A stretch of 64,000 nucleotides of DNA from Rhodothermaceae bacterium. Its GTDB lineage: Bacteria; Bacteroidota; Rhodothermia; Rhodothermales; Bin80. The number at the start of each line of letters is the position of its first letter. Position 1 is the first letter of the stretch. The notes beneath the pieces were generated by a model. It saw only the letters and a program-made list of their open reading frames with translations. It did no database searches and was not told where the DNA came from. This document shows positions 44,772-54,509 of this stretch, piece by piece. The position numbers and the translations under genes are program-made. Where the stretch lies: NCBI GenBank assembly GCA_009838195.1, contig VXSC01000022.1:1-64000 (forward strand). The letters are read 5' to 3'.

Positions 44772-45437
44772 CTACGATCCACCCGGGTTACAGGTAATGT
44801 TCAAGTGGGAATCCACATGTTGAATCTGCAGGTCGGCAATCGTATTGACGATCAAGTCGGCCTCTTTCAGAGAATCAGATGGATTGGTCGTTTGGACGGC
44901 GATCACTTGTGCTCCAGCCGATTGGCCAGACTGGATACCTGCAGGTGCATCCTCAATGACAATGCAGCGCCCAATCTGGTGGTTTAGGCCCTGAGCTGCC
45001 TGTAAGTAGGGATCTGGGGCCGGTTTCCCCCGCCCAATGTCGTCCCCACTAATGAACACCTTTGGCATTGGCAGTGCTACGTGACGAAGCATTTGGAGGG
45101 CGGAGGGGCGCGGTGCACTCGTTACAATCGCCCAGCGATCTTGAGGAAGATGTTCAAGCAGTGCAGCAACCCCCGGAAATAAACGCACACGCTCCAGGTG
45201 ATTACTGGCAGCCAGCCCATCTCTGTAGGCTTCTGCTTCCACGATAGGATCCAAATGGGGAGCAACCAGTCGGATCGTCTCCGTAACAGGGCGGCCATGA
45301 TGAATATCCAGAATGTGTTCAACCGATACGCGCCGTTCTTTTGCCCAGATCGCCCAGTGCGTTTCGTAGACGTGGTTGGAGTCTATGAGTACACCGTCAA
45401 GATCAAACAGTAACGCGTCACAAGTGAGAGTTATCAC
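44772..45437 (-). CDS. HAD-superfamily hydrolase (phosphatase/phosphoglucomutase-like)
   Basis: 221 residues with the HAD nucleophile motif FDLDGVLIDS (D12/D14). Motif II (TSAPRPSA) is at ~115, then KVFISGDDIGRGKPAPDPYL with the conserved Lys and VIEDAPAGIQSGQSAGAQVI with the acidic motif IV. The cap sits between motifs I and II, as in subfamily IA (beta-phosphoglucomutase, phosphoglycolate phosphatase, sugar phosphatases). The substrate is unknown; sugar phosphates are most likely. Confidence 0.92.
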   Translation of the reverse strand: MITLTCDALLFDLDGVLIDSNHVYETHWAIWAKERRVSVEHILDIHHGRPVTETIRLVAPHLDPIVEAEAYRDGLAASNHLERVRLFPGVAALLEHLPQDRWAIVTSAPRPSALQMLRHVALPMPKVFISGDDIGRGKPAPDPYLQAAQGLNHQIGRCIVIEDAPAGIQSGQSAGAQVIAVQTTNPSDSLKEADLIVNTIADLQIQHVDSHLNITCNPGGS

Positions 45438-45568
45438 AGTGTCAGGAGGGGATGAATGAAAGAGCTTTAACGATCTGCATCAGATTACGATACATTCTTT
45501 TGTTTGGATTGTACAAAGGGCCGACTTGAGTATCTTCACATTTCGAGTAACGCAAAAATAAAACTGTT

Positions 45569-46735
45569 GTGGTAATACCTTCACGATCAGATCGCATGAT
45601 GTCAGTGCAAATGCCCGTAATGGGGTTTGTTGCAGATCTTATGCGGGAAAACCCAGGAACGATCTCTCTTGGGCAAGGCGTGGTTCATTATGGCCCACCG
45701 GCGGCAGCTCTTGAAGCAGCTGCCGCGGCGGTCACTTCCCCAGATACTCACGGCTATGGGTATGTCATCGGGAGGCCGGAGCTCCGAAGTGCCTTTGCAC
45801 AGAAACTCACCACAGAGAACCGTTTGGATCCCGGTTATGAAGTTGTTGTGACTGCCGGAAGCAATATGGCATTCTTTGCATCGCTGTTGGCGGTGACCAG
45901 CCCGGGAGATGAAGTCATTTTACTTGTGCCATATTACTTCAATCACGAAATGGCAACGCGTATCGCGGACTGCACGCCAGTTCTGGTTACACTCGACGAT
46001 TCATTGATTCCAGATGTGAGTGCCGTTGAACGTGCAATCACTCCACGGACCCGCGCGATTGTTACGATTTCACCGAACAACCCAACTGGCGTTGTATATC
46101 CTCCAGAAACGCTCAGAGCGATCAATGATCTATGTGCTCGGCATGGCATCTATCACATGTCTGACGAGGCATATGAGTACTTCACATTTGATGGGGCGGA
46201 GCATTATTCCCCAGGAAGTGCTCCCGGGGCGCATGCGCATACGATCTCACTCTTTTCCATGAGCAAAGCGTACGGGATGGCAGGCTGGCGGCTGGGCTAT
46301 ATGGCGATCCCGCCGCATATCCTGGCCGATGTGCGAAAAATCCAGGATACGAATCAGATCTGTCCGGCAATCCTGAGCCAGGTAGCGGCACTCAAAGCAT
46401 TGGAAGATGGGGGTAACTATTGCAAGCAGTATGTGAGTTCTATGGCCAAAGTGCGTGCCATGGTATTGCGGCGACTGCGGAGTATACAGGCTCCAGTCAC
46501 CATTTCTCCTTCCGATGGTGCATTTTACTTTCTGTTATCGGTTGACTCGCAGTTAGATGCGAAGACGCTCACAACCCGTTTAATCCAGGAGTATGGTGTG
46601 GCTGTAATTCCCGGAGATACGTTTGGAATGGAAGGAGTTACCAGTCTGCGGATTGCGTACGGTGCTCTCCAGGAATCAACACTGACGCGAGCAATCGATC
46701 GTCTGGTCAGGGGGCTGGAAGCGCTGACCGGCTGA
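45569..46735 (+). CDS. PLP-dependent aminotransferase, class I/II
   Basis: 388 residues if translation starts at GTG 45569; ATG 45593 is also possible. Fold type I aminotransferase features: ISLGQGVVHYGPP at the start, the VTAGSNMAFFAS PLP-phosphate contact, NNPTGVVY (~160) and the Schiff-base lysine in SLFSMSKAYGMAGWRLGYM. The conserved arginine near the end lies in LRIAYG. The specificity (aspartate, tyrosine or other) cannot be read safely. It is a single gene between convergent or divergent neighbours. Confidence 0.92.
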   Translation: MVIPSRSDRMMSVQMPVMGFVADLMRENPGTISLGQGVVHYGPPAAALEAAAAAVTSPDTHGYGYVIGRPELRSAFAQKLTTENRLDPGYEVVVTAGSNMAFFASLLAVTSPGDEVILLVPYYFNHEMATRIADCTPVLVTLDDSLIPDVSAVERAITPRTRAIVTISPNNPTGVVYPPETLRAINDLCARHGIYHMSDEAYEYFTFDGAEHYSPGSAPGAHAHTISLFSMSKAYGMAGWRLGYMAIPPHILADVRKIQDTNQICPAILSQVAALKALEDGGNYCKQYVSSMAKVRAMVLRRLRSIQAPVTISPSDGAFYFLLSVDSQLDAKTLTTRLIQEYGVAVIPGDTFGMEGVTSLRIAYGALQESTLTRAIDRLVRGLEALTG

Positions 46736-46820
46736 TTCAGAGCAGCCGCCGAGCGATTACAGGTTGCAAGGGCAGGGAGCGACCGTGCAATTGCCACGTA
46801 GCCATATCGTCCAGCCCAGT

Positions 46821-48128
46821 TCAGTCTTCGGATTGAACCTGTGGCAATGCGGGCATCCGGTCAAGGACGCCCTGCAGCTTGTTTTTTGCCAATTGAGCAC
46901 GCTCGTCAAGGGTAGAATCATCCAAGGCCTGAACTTCGTCACGGTCCTCGGACCAGTTGAAAAATTGCCCATTTCCATAGAGTTTCCAAGTTTGATCCTG
47001 CGCCCATCGCGCCGGTGCAAACCGGCCCCACCGTGGATCGTAATGGCAATAGATCCAGCTGCGCGTGGTATCCGCCAGTCCGGTGAACTGATCATAAAAA
47101 CTCAGTCCGTCTGCCGTAAAATCGTCTGGGACGCTACTCCCTGCCGCTTCAATCAGAGTTGGTAGAAAATCTGTGAAGTCCACCAGCGCATCATTGACGA
47201 TATTCGGCTGAATCGTTCCGGGCCAGTATGCGATGAGTGGTACATGCGTTCCCGCAGCGACAGGATAGGCTTTTTTACCTCGGATCAGTCCTGTTTTGTG
47301 CTGAGAGGATACGATCCGATGGGTCCCATTGTCCGTTGTGAACAACACCAATGTATTGCGGTCAAGCTCCAATTCATGTAGTTTGCCGGTGATGCGGCCA
47401 ACCAGTTTATCCACATAGCTCACCATGGGAGCAAAATATGCAGTATCGTTGCGCGCTGTGGCAATGTCAAGGCTGTCAAAATCAGGATGGCCGGGCGGTG
47501 GCAGAAAAGGGTCATGTGGCAAGGCCATCGGGAAATACAAAAAGAACGGTTCATCCTGGTGTCGTTCAAAGAATTCCTCAATGTAATCTGTATAGAGACC
47601 CGGCCCATAAGCATCGGGGAATGTTTCAGGTTCCTGACCAGAGTAATGTATTGTAGGTGACTTGTAACGGCTGCCACGCTCGATGTACTGCCAAAGTGCA
47701 AATTCTTCGAATCCTGCTTCCTCGGGAGTTGATCCACCCCGTCCCGCCAGTTCTCGTTGGTACATGTTACCATACAACTGCCACTTGCCAGCAACTCCCG
47801 TGGCATAGCCGACATCCTGCAACAGATGGGCAAATGTTTGTTCAGCTGGATCCAGCAACCCAAATCCAATGTAATTTCGAAAATTATATTTGCCGGTCAT
47901 CAACTGTACCCTTGAAGGTGTGCAGAGAGGAGTCGAAAATGCATGGGTGAATCGCATTCCATGTTGAGCGAGGGAATCCAAATGTGGTGTATCATAACTC
48001 AATCCACCATTCACTCCCAGCGTCTCGTAGCCCATATCGTCGGCCATGATGAGTACGATATTGGGTGGGCGCTCAGCCGCGCAGCCAGCTATGATGAGCA
48101 GCAAGGGCAGTAGTCGAATAATCGTCAT
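46821..48128 (-). CDS. Type I sulfatase, exported lipoprotein
   Basis: 435 residues with a lipoprotein signal (LLPLLLIIAGCAAE). Sulfatase motifs: PNIVLIMADDMGYETLG with the metal-binding DD, and the formylglycine site CTPSR at ~68 (STPLCTPSRVQLMTGKYNFR). Downstream metal/phosphate-contacting residues follow (VLFTTDNGTH). The motif after the active site reads GKWQL where many sulfatases have GKWHLG. It removes sulfate esters from a polymer, probably after surface binding. It needs a formylglycine-generating enzyme, which is not in the window. Confidence 0.94.
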   Translation of the reverse strand: MTIIRLLPLLLIIAGCAAERPPNIVLIMADDMGYETLGVNGGLSYDTPHLDSLAQHGMRFTHAFSTPLCTPSRVQLMTGKYNFRNYIGFGLLDPAEQTFAHLLQDVGYATGVAGKWQLYGNMYQRELAGRGGSTPEEAGFEEFALWQYIERGSRYKSPTIHYSGQEPETFPDAYGPGLYTDYIEEFFERHQDEPFFLYFPMALPHDPFLPPPGHPDFDSLDIATARNDTAYFAPMVSYVDKLVGRITGKLHELELDRNTLVLFTTDNGTHRIVSSQHKTGLIRGKKAYPVAAGTHVPLIAYWPGTIQPNIVNDALVDFTDFLPTLIEAAGSSVPDDFTADGLSFYDQFTGLADTTRSWIYCHYDPRWGRFAPARWAQDQTWKLYGNGQFFNWSEDRDEVQALDDSTLDERAQLAKNKLQGVLDRMPALPQVQSED

Positions 48129-48227
48129 CGGAGGGATAGCGGAATTGATCTAAATAACATCTCTAGGTAGATGGCCCCAAAAGGACAACCAATCAGAGAT
48201 CGACCGCAAAGGGGATATGCTTGTTGG

Positions 48228-51164
48228 CTAATCGGGCAGTAGCCAGGTCCGCGCATTTGCAATCACACGCTTGTAGGCGGCAAGGTTGTGTGCGCGGTCG
48301 TCATGTCCAAGGGTATTGACTACGATCGTAGCATCCCCGACCTGACGAACCCAGATCACCGGATATATCTCGTTGGTTTCATGAGAGCGTCCAATGGCAA
48401 GAATATTTGCATTGGCGTCTGGCAGGAGTTCGGCCCGATAAAGTTCATCCGTAATCTCAAATCTATTCGGCACCCCATCCACGAGCGGATGGTTTGGTTG
48501 GAGCACCTCTACCGAAAAAGTTTGCAGAGGCTCATGACTACGTGCTCCACCACCAACGAGCATTTCATTATAAGCTGGCCAGTCTTCCCAGTTATACCAG
48601 AAGGCAGGGTGGGTAATCATAAGTGGACGGCCAGTTTCCACATGTTGCATGATTGCCTGACGGCTCTCTGGCCTCTCTACAGGTTTATTGTTCGCGAGCG
48701 CAAGCAGTGAGGCATTCGTTAGCAACTCTTCAAATGCCTCATCCGAAGTCTCGGTGTACACATAGGTCCGATCACCCGTCCCAAACAGGATTTGCCCATC
48801 CGAAAAGCCAAATACTCGTGCGTGGTAGTGAGACTGGGAACTGCGACTGGCACTGCCTGCCAGATACACGATGGGTGCAAGATCGACATCAGAGCCGGTC
48901 CATGTCCAGCCCGCATCATTGCGACGCAGGATCGGAGGATCTAAAACCTCCAATGTGCCCTGCATCAGAGCCCAGTGTCCAGGTACGGTACACAGGAATG
49001 TATAGGTACCCTCGGAGAGCGGGCCGATTGTGGTGCTTGCCGACTCACCTTGAGATAATACACCGGTAGAGCCGAGGACTTGATCTGCCCGGGCAGGTGG
49101 GATGTATTCAGTATCTGAACTTGATGGATCGGTCATATAGCTGTCCAAATCCTGCCCGAATGCCGGCACATCAACTCCTCCATCCAGAAATACAGCATTA
49201 TGGAGGTCGGGGTGCAGGTTCGCAAAATCAACAGTGATTTCCTGTCCTACAAAGGCTTTCAGGACTGGCGAGTCAAAACGCATGAGACCGTCCGGTGCCG
49301 TCAGCGTGAGGCGGGCAGGGGGGAATCCTTGGGGCTCTCTCTCTACAACCGGGTCAGGCTCACGCTGAACTATCCCAATGGGGGCAATAGTCTCATATGC
49401 AGATACGAGCCATGCATCTCCACCTTGTACGGCTTTGCGTGCTTCGGTCAGAATTCGGGGATGCGCAACGAGTCCACCAAAATCCTCCGCTGCCAAAAGG
49501 GCAGACAGACGAACACTCAGGTCGTCATCTTGAAAAACGCTGTGCTGGATCAAGAGGTCAGCACTCTGACGAGAAGGAGGAAGCGTCTGAATGCCAGCCT
49601 TGCGTGCTGCGGGAGATGGATGAGTCAAAGCCGCTGCAGAAACACTTGCCAGCGCCTCTTCGGCTCCCAGGCCTTTCAGTACCCATAGAGCATGCACTGC
49701 GCCTGGATCAAAGCCTGTTTCGTCCAAAGCGTGACGAGTGACTAGACCGATCAGGTCATCTTCCAGTCCCTCCGCGGCACTTTCAACCAGCATTCTTTGG
49801 GCTGTAAGACGCCAGAACTGGTTGGTACTCTGAAGAGCTTCCAGTAGACGCTCGGGATCGTCATAGGAAAGGCTTTTTGGGGGAGAAGATTCGCCGGACG
49901 TGATGACGTAGATGCGTCCATGCTCCCGATCACGCAGGGGGGTCAGGTGTGCATTTCCAGGGCCGGGGTTGTCATTCCAAATCTGATTCACCATACCCCG
50001 CCGATCGGGATTGTGCTGGATCACTGGATTATACCAGTCGGCAACCCATAGATTCTCGTCAGGACCGATATCGGCAAAAACCGGAGCAACCCACTCATCA
50101 CTACTGGCTAGGATATTTAAAATTTCCCCTTCAGATTCCTTTTCAATACTTCCGTCCGGCTCTAATTTTACCACATGCACGACGTGAGCTGTGGGCTCCG
50201 TTACCATGAGAGTTCCCCAGTATTCAGGCGGGAAGCGTCGACCATTATAGGGAAATGCTCCTGCAGCGGCCGTATAGCCATCCCGAAAGTCTACCTGTTG
50301 AAGTTGGCGCGGAGACGAGTGTCGTATCAGGTAGTGACTTTGAACATTGGCTACATTCATACTCGCCTGGTGTCGCAGGGGAATCCCTACTACAATCGCG
50401 TGGTTATTATTGGCTGTAGATCCGTAGATCGTGTTATCCTCTCCAATCCCAAGCCCCCAGGTATTGTTATTGAATTCGGCGACGGGCTCCAGGTCCGTTC
50501 CATCTGTTCGTACACGAAATACCCCTCTTCGCAGGATGAGTGCCTCCGGGTCTGGCGCGCGTCCAGGCTCAAAGAGTCCACTGTATCCGACAGCTCCCCA
50601 GAGAAAATTGTCTATGCCAATTTTCAGATTATTCATTACGGCATGGGTATCGTAGGTACCGAAGGCGTTATCTACAATGACATGTTTTTCGTCTGCCCGG
50701 TCATCTCCATCCGTATCCTCCAGAAATACCAGGTCTGGTGCCTGTCCAACGATTGCCCCTCCTTTGACCAGGGCAATGCCGGTCGTTAGAGGAAGGTTTT
50801 CTGCGAATCGAATGAACCGGTCTGCCCGGTAATCCCCGTCTGTGTCCTCGCAGATCGTAATCCGATCCGTGCCGAATTCTTCGCCAACATGATCGTGTGG
50901 GTAGTTTGTTGATTCAACCACCCATAGGCGCCCCCGCTCATCCCAGGTGAGTGCAATCGGGTTCACAATGTCTGGCTCATGTGCGAATACGTGGATGTCA
51001 AATCCATTAGGCACCTCCAGGTGCGTCCGTGTTTCTTCGGGAGTTAAGGGTGCTTGGAGTTCATGTGTCGTCACGCTGTTGCTGGCGGATGAATAACGCA
51101 GGGCGGCTTTTCCGGAGCAGCCGCATAGCAGGAGGATCAAAAAAGCAGGTACGAGAGATTTCAT
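48228..51164 (-). CDS. PVC-type propeller dehydrogenase-like lipoprotein with HEAT, cupredoxin and ThuA-like domains
   Basis: 978 residues with a lipobox (LILLLCGCSG). Order: (1) ~45-400, the glucose/sorbosone-dehydrogenase-like beta-propeller of Planctomycetes-type membrane dehydrogenases (VPNGFDIHVFAHEPDIVNP, ALTWDERGRLWVVEST, EDTDGDYRADRFIRF). (2) ~430-590, HEAT-like helices. (3) ~635-745, a cupredoxin domain with type 1 copper ligands in LHPDLHNAVF and in CTVPGHWALM, which spaces Cys, His and Met correctly. (4) ~760-978, a ThuA-like domain (LMITHPAFWYNWEDW, HPLVDGVPNRFEI). No CxxCH heme motif was seen, so copper may carry electrons. It is followed upstream by cupin and PEP-hydrolase-family genes in one operon. 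Confidence 0.85.
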   Translation of the reverse strand: MKSLVPAFLILLLCGCSGKAALRYSSASNSVTTHELQAPLTPEETRTHLEVPNGFDIHVFAHEPDIVNPIALTWDERGRLWVVESTNYPHDHVGEEFGTDRITICEDTDGDYRADRFIRFAENLPLTTGIALVKGGAIVGQAPDLVFLEDTDGDDRADEKHVIVDNAFGTYDTHAVMNNLKIGIDNFLWGAVGYSGLFEPGRAPDPEALILRRGVFRVRTDGTDLEPVAEFNNNTWGLGIGEDNTIYGSTANNNHAIVVGIPLRHQASMNVANVQSHYLIRHSSPRQLQQVDFRDGYTAAAGAFPYNGRRFPPEYWGTLMVTEPTAHVVHVVKLEPDGSIEKESEGEILNILASSDEWVAPVFADIGPDENLWVADWYNPVIQHNPDRRGMVNQIWNDNPGPGNAHLTPLRDREHGRIYVITSGESSPPKSLSYDDPERLLEALQSTNQFWRLTAQRMLVESAAEGLEDDLIGLVTRHALDETGFDPGAVHALWVLKGLGAEEALASVSAAALTHPSPAARKAGIQTLPPSRQSADLLIQHSVFQDDDLSVRLSALLAAEDFGGLVAHPRILTEARKAVQGGDAWLVSAYETIAPIGIVQREPDPVVEREPQGFPPARLTLTAPDGLMRFDSPVLKAFVGQEITVDFANLHPDLHNAVFLDGGVDVPAFGQDLDSYMTDPSSSDTEYIPPARADQVLGSTGVLSQGESASTTIGPLSEGTYTFLCTVPGHWALMQGTLEVLDPPILRRNDAGWTWTGSDVDLAPIVYLAGSASRSSQSHYHARVFGFSDGQILFGTGDRTYVYTETSDEAFEELLTNASLLALANNKPVERPESRQAIMQHVETGRPLMITHPAFWYNWEDWPAYNEMLVGGGARSHEPLQTFSVEVLQPNHPLVDGVPNRFEITDELYRAELLPDANANILAIGRSHETNEIYPVIWVRQVGDATIVVNTLGHDDRAHNLAAYKRVIANARTWLLPD

Positions 51165-51169
51165 GTGAA

Positions 51170-51577
51170 TCAGGAATTACGAGCCCGAAGCATGCTCCAT
51201 GGTTCCTGGTCGGATAAGTCCTCAGAGAGAGGCTGTTCAAGTTCTGCTGGTGTCAATGCTACAAAGAGGATCGCGGGGGTTTCCCCCATATTGAATGAGG
51301 CATGAGGGACCCCTGCAGGGATCATCACCGCATCACCGGGGGCTAGAATCTGGCAGGTATCATCAATCCATTGCTCAACCATCCCCTCTAAAACGACAAT
51401 CAATTCTTCCCGGCCAGGATGCCGGTGAAAGTCGTGACCCTTACTAGGATGGATCTTTGCCCTTGCAGCAAAGAGGCCAGGGGTAACCGAGTCTGGGTAA
51501 TTGATCCAGGTAATGGTTCCGTGGTCAACAGGTTCCACGAAATGGGAATCTTTACGTAAAAAAAAGTGCTTAGACAT
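51170..51577 (-). CDS. Cupin-domain protein
   Basis: 135 residues with one cupin fold: FAARAKIHPSKGHDFHRHPG, then REELIVVLEGMVEQWIDD and the second motif VMIPAGVPHASFNMG. Metal ligands look complete (HRHPGREE and PHASF). Its start overlaps the stop of the PEP-hydrolase-family gene by one base, and the next gene starts 5 bases after its stop, so the three are coupled. Likely a small metal-dependent sugar/keto-acid enzyme or effector binder. Confidence 0.9.
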   Translation of the reverse strand: MSKHFFLRKDSHFVEPVDHGTITWINYPDSVTPGLFAARAKIHPSKGHDFHRHPGREELIVVLEGMVEQWIDDTCQILAPGDAVMIPAGVPHASFNMGETPAILFVALTPAELEQPLSEDLSDQEPWSMLRARNS

Positions 51578-52458
51578 TAGCGTTTATGGGCTGCAGGACA
51601 CGGGATCTGTTTGAATTCGTTTGTGAGATTGATCAAAGACTCTTCGACACCCATTCGTTCAAGGCTGCTGGCTCCAACAAATCCGACCGCATCGGAGTGT
51701 TCGTTTATGTACGCAGCATCAGACGGCGTACAGATAGGACCTCCATGACTTAGGAAGAGGATGTTCTCTCGAACGGTGCGGGCAGCTTCAATGATTTCCT
51801 GAGTGCGTGCAGCAGCTTCTTCAAGTGTGCAGGTAGCATCGGTTACGCCAATTGATCCTCCGATCGTACAACCTACATGGGCGATAATCACATCTGCACC
51901 AGCCTCAGCCATCTTACGGGACTCCTCCGGTGTAGAGACATAGACGATTGAGAATAGGTCAATTCCTTTCTTCTGAGCCAATCCTACCATATCAATCTCG
52001 TGTTGAACACTCATTCCGGTTTCCTCCAGTACCTGTCGGAAGAGGCCATCTACAATTGAGTGCGTAGGAAAGTTATTGATACCACTGAACCCCATATCCT
52101 TCACTTTCAGGAGATGGTGCCAGATACGTCGGCGTGGGTCAGAGGCATGGACCCCGCAGATGACAGGGATTTCTTCTACTATGGGGAGAACTTCAAATTC
52201 ACCGATTTCCATGGCGACTGCATTCGCATCACCATAGGCCATGAGTCCCGCTGTTGACCCGTGCCCAGACATACGAAAACGGCCCGAGTTATAGATAATT
52301 AGAAGATCCGCGCCACCCTTTTCAATAAATTTGGCACTGATACCTGTACCAGCTCCGGCAACGATAATCGGTTCGCCACGGTCCAGCGTGGCATGTAATC
52401 GTTCCAAAACTTCGGTGCGTGTGTACGGATTACCAATTCCGGTCCAGGGATTTGGCAT
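51577..52458 (-). CDS. PEP-hydrolase-family TIM-barrel enzyme
   Basis: 293 residues with conserved segments EPIIVAGAGTGISAKFIEKG, ADLLIIYNSGRFRMSGHGS and IPVICGVHASDPRR. Then VIIAHVGCTIGGSIGVTDA and ILFLSHGGPICTPSDA follow. They match the TIM-barrel PEP-hydrolase family (PF09370-like). The length suits it. The physiological substrate of this family in bacteria is poorly established. It opens a minus-strand operon with the cupin and propeller genes and is divergent from the Gfo/Idh/MocA gene. Confidence 0.88.
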   Translation of the reverse strand: MPNPWTGIGNPYTRTEVLERLHATLDRGEPIIVAGAGTGISAKFIEKGGADLLIIYNSGRFRMSGHGSTAGLMAYGDANAVAMEIGEFEVLPIVEEIPVICGVHASDPRRRIWHHLLKVKDMGFSGINNFPTHSIVDGLFRQVLEETGMSVQHEIDMVGLAQKKGIDLFSIVYVSTPEESRKMAEAGADVIIAHVGCTIGGSIGVTDATCTLEEAAARTQEIIEAARTVRENILFLSHGGPICTPSDAAYINEHSDAVGFVGASSLERMGVEESLINLTNEFKQIPCPAAHKR

Positions 52459-52599
52459 GGCTATAGCGATAAGTTGTGCCCATAAGATAAGGGTAGAATA
52501 GCATCATTAGATCCAATCCTCAAGAATACAACAAAGGAAATAGGAAATCACCACTTCGGAATCTTATATTACGTTTTCGCAAAGTGAACATCAAAACAA

Positions 52600-53922
52600 A
52601 TGAAATCCAGCACCTTTACTCGTCGCAGTTTTTTGAAGGGTATGGGAAGTGCAGCGGCACTCCCCATCATCGTACCCGCATCCGCACTCGGACGAGGACA
52701 TCGACCGGCCCCTAGTGAACGAATAAACATGGGCTTTATTGGTATGGGCAGTATGGGGATCAATAATCTACGGGGATTCCTCCAAAAGCCAGACGTTCAG
52801 GTATTGGCGGTGTGTGATGTGAATAAAGCCGGAGAGAATTATGCTGGAAGGGGGCCGAAAGGACGTGAACCTGCTCGCGAGATCGTTGAGTCTACCTATG
52901 CAGAGAACAGCAGTATGGCCTCCTACGCTGGCTGTGACGGGTATAAATTTTTCTGGCAGGTTCTGGAACGGAAGGATATAGATGCCGTGTGTCTCGCGCT
53001 CCCGGATCATTGGCATGCATACATGGCCGTGGCAGCAGCCAAGGCAGGTAAAGATATGTACAGTGAGAAGCCGTTGGCTCGAACGATCCGTGAAGGCAGG
53101 TTGATGGTGAAAGCGGTTAGAAAGTATGGATCCGTTTTTCAGACCGGGAGTCAGCAGCGTTCAGATCAGCGTTTTCGCCACGCCTGTGAGTTGGTCCGTA
53201 ATGGATATATCGGAGAAATACAGAAAGTGTATGCACAGGTAGGGGGAATTTCCAGACCATTCCCGCATGGAGAGGAGCCGGTGCCGGAGGGTTTCCTGTA
53301 TGAGTTGTGGCTTGGTAATGCTCCATCCGCTCCGTATCACAGCAAGCGAGTTAGTGGAGGATATAATACGGAGGAAGGTGCTTGGCGTGCATGGATACCC
53401 TATTCAGCGGGACATGTGGCAGATTGGGGCGCACACAATTTTGACATTTCTCTCTGGGGGTTGGGTCTCGACCGATCAGGTCCAGTGAAGATTGTTCATG
53501 CCAATGATGCAGAAGAAGAGGAACTTACACTGATGTATGCAGATCACCCTCCGATCATTAAGAAGAAGGGGCCGCATGATGGGATGATCCAGTTCATCGG
53601 CACGGACGGTTGGGTTGGCGTTAGCCGCGGGGATATCTGGGCTTCTGATGAGCACCTGCTTACCCTTGAAATGAAACCCAGCGATACACGCCTATATCAT
53701 AGTAACGACCATCGAAGAGATTTTTTGAATTGCATCAAGACGCGAAGCCGGCCTGTATGTGATGTCGAGATCGGTCACAGCTCGTCGGTCGCCTGTTTGA
53801 CCAGTGAGATCTGCATGCGTCTGGAACGCACGCTGAAGTTTGATCCAATGAAAGAGAAGTTTCATGACGAAGAGGCCAACAGCCTGGTGAGTAGGAAGAT
53901 GCGGGGGCCGTGGTCGTTGTAA
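52600..53922 (+). CDS. Tat-exported Gfo/Idh/MocA-family oxidoreductase
   Basis: 440 residues with a twin-arginine signal (TRRSFLKGMGSAAALPIIVP). The Rossmann NAD(P) motif MGFIGMGSMGINNLRGFL follows, and the conserved EKPLART (Glu-Lys-Pro) of the family occurs at ~155. Then the C-terminal alpha/beta domain has HVADWGAHNFDISLWGLG with putative catalytic His. Exported Gfo/Idh/MocA enzymes of this type are common in sulfatase-rich Bacteroidota and Planctomycetes, where they act on sugars or sugar acids. It is divergent from the PEP-hydrolase operon with 141 bases of shared promoter region. Confidence 0.94.
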   Translation: MKSSTFTRRSFLKGMGSAAALPIIVPASALGRGHRPAPSERINMGFIGMGSMGINNLRGFLQKPDVQVLAVCDVNKAGENYAGRGPKGREPAREIVESTYAENSSMASYAGCDGYKFFWQVLERKDIDAVCLALPDHWHAYMAVAAAKAGKDMYSEKPLARTIREGRLMVKAVRKYGSVFQTGSQQRSDQRFRHACELVRNGYIGEIQKVYAQVGGISRPFPHGEEPVPEGFLYELWLGNAPSAPYHSKRVSGGYNTEEGAWRAWIPYSAGHVADWGAHNFDISLWGLGLDRSGPVKIVHANDAEEEELTLMYADHPPIIKKKGPHDGMIQFIGTDGWVGVSRGDIWASDEHLLTLEMKPSDTRLYHSNDHRRDFLNCIKTRSRPVCDVEIGHSSSVACLTSEICMRLERTLKFDPMKEKFHDEEANSLVSRKMRGPWSL

Positions 53923-54054
53923 TGATGTATATCCCCATCTGTGTGTGGTAGCCTTTGTCATAATTTCAAAAAAAGTCCCAGAAAGATTCAAATTTTATGC
54001 GAGAAATTTCGTGCCGATTATTGATTGACTCTTAACCTCAACGGAAGAACCTTC

Positions 54055-54429
54055 ATGACGACTGGTATTACCCGCCCTCCACTCGACGCGACGGGCATCA
54101 CCCTTTCAACCCTCTGCTTCGTGCACTGCCTTGCCGTGCCATTCATCGCCACGGGTGCGTTGGCATGGATGGCGTCTGAAGCCATCCACATCGGTCTAAC
54201 AATAGTCCTTGCGGGGATCGTCGTACTCGTGGCGTGGCCCAGCTACCAACGACACCGCCGCGTCGCGGTGCCCGCCTTGCTGGCGAGCGGCCTCGCTTTG
54301 CTCATCGTCGCCGTCCTCGGCGAGGACACTGTGGGCGAGTCCGCCGAGACAAGTCTGACGGCTCTCGGTTCGGTTGTCCTCGTACTTGGCCACATTCTGA
54401 ACCTGCGGTTTCGGAAGACGTGCGTGTGA
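54055..54429 (+). CDS. MerC-domain membrane protein, GC-rich insertion
   Basis: 124 residues from ATG 54055. Four hydrophobic segments; the first contains LCFVHCLAVPF, the C-x3-C metal site of MerC-type mercury transporters and their homologues. It lies alone, with no merA or merR gene nearby. Its codons are visibly richer in G and C (clusters such as CGCGTCGCGGTGCCC) than the neighbouring genes. This suggests recent transfer. Role: probably transport of mercury or another soft metal, though orphan MerC-domain proteins may have other functions. Confidence 0.85.
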   Translation: MTTGITRPPLDATGITLSTLCFVHCLAVPFIATGALAWMASEAIHIGLTIVLAGIVVLVAWPSYQRHRRVAVPALLASGLALLIVAVLGEDTVGESAETSLTALGSVVLVLGHILNLRFRKTCV

Positions 54430-54509
54430 GACCGACAATGCAATTGAAAGAGCCGCTGAGTGGTTAGTGATTATTCATTACTCCACTCTTATGATACAGT
54501 ACATCTAGA

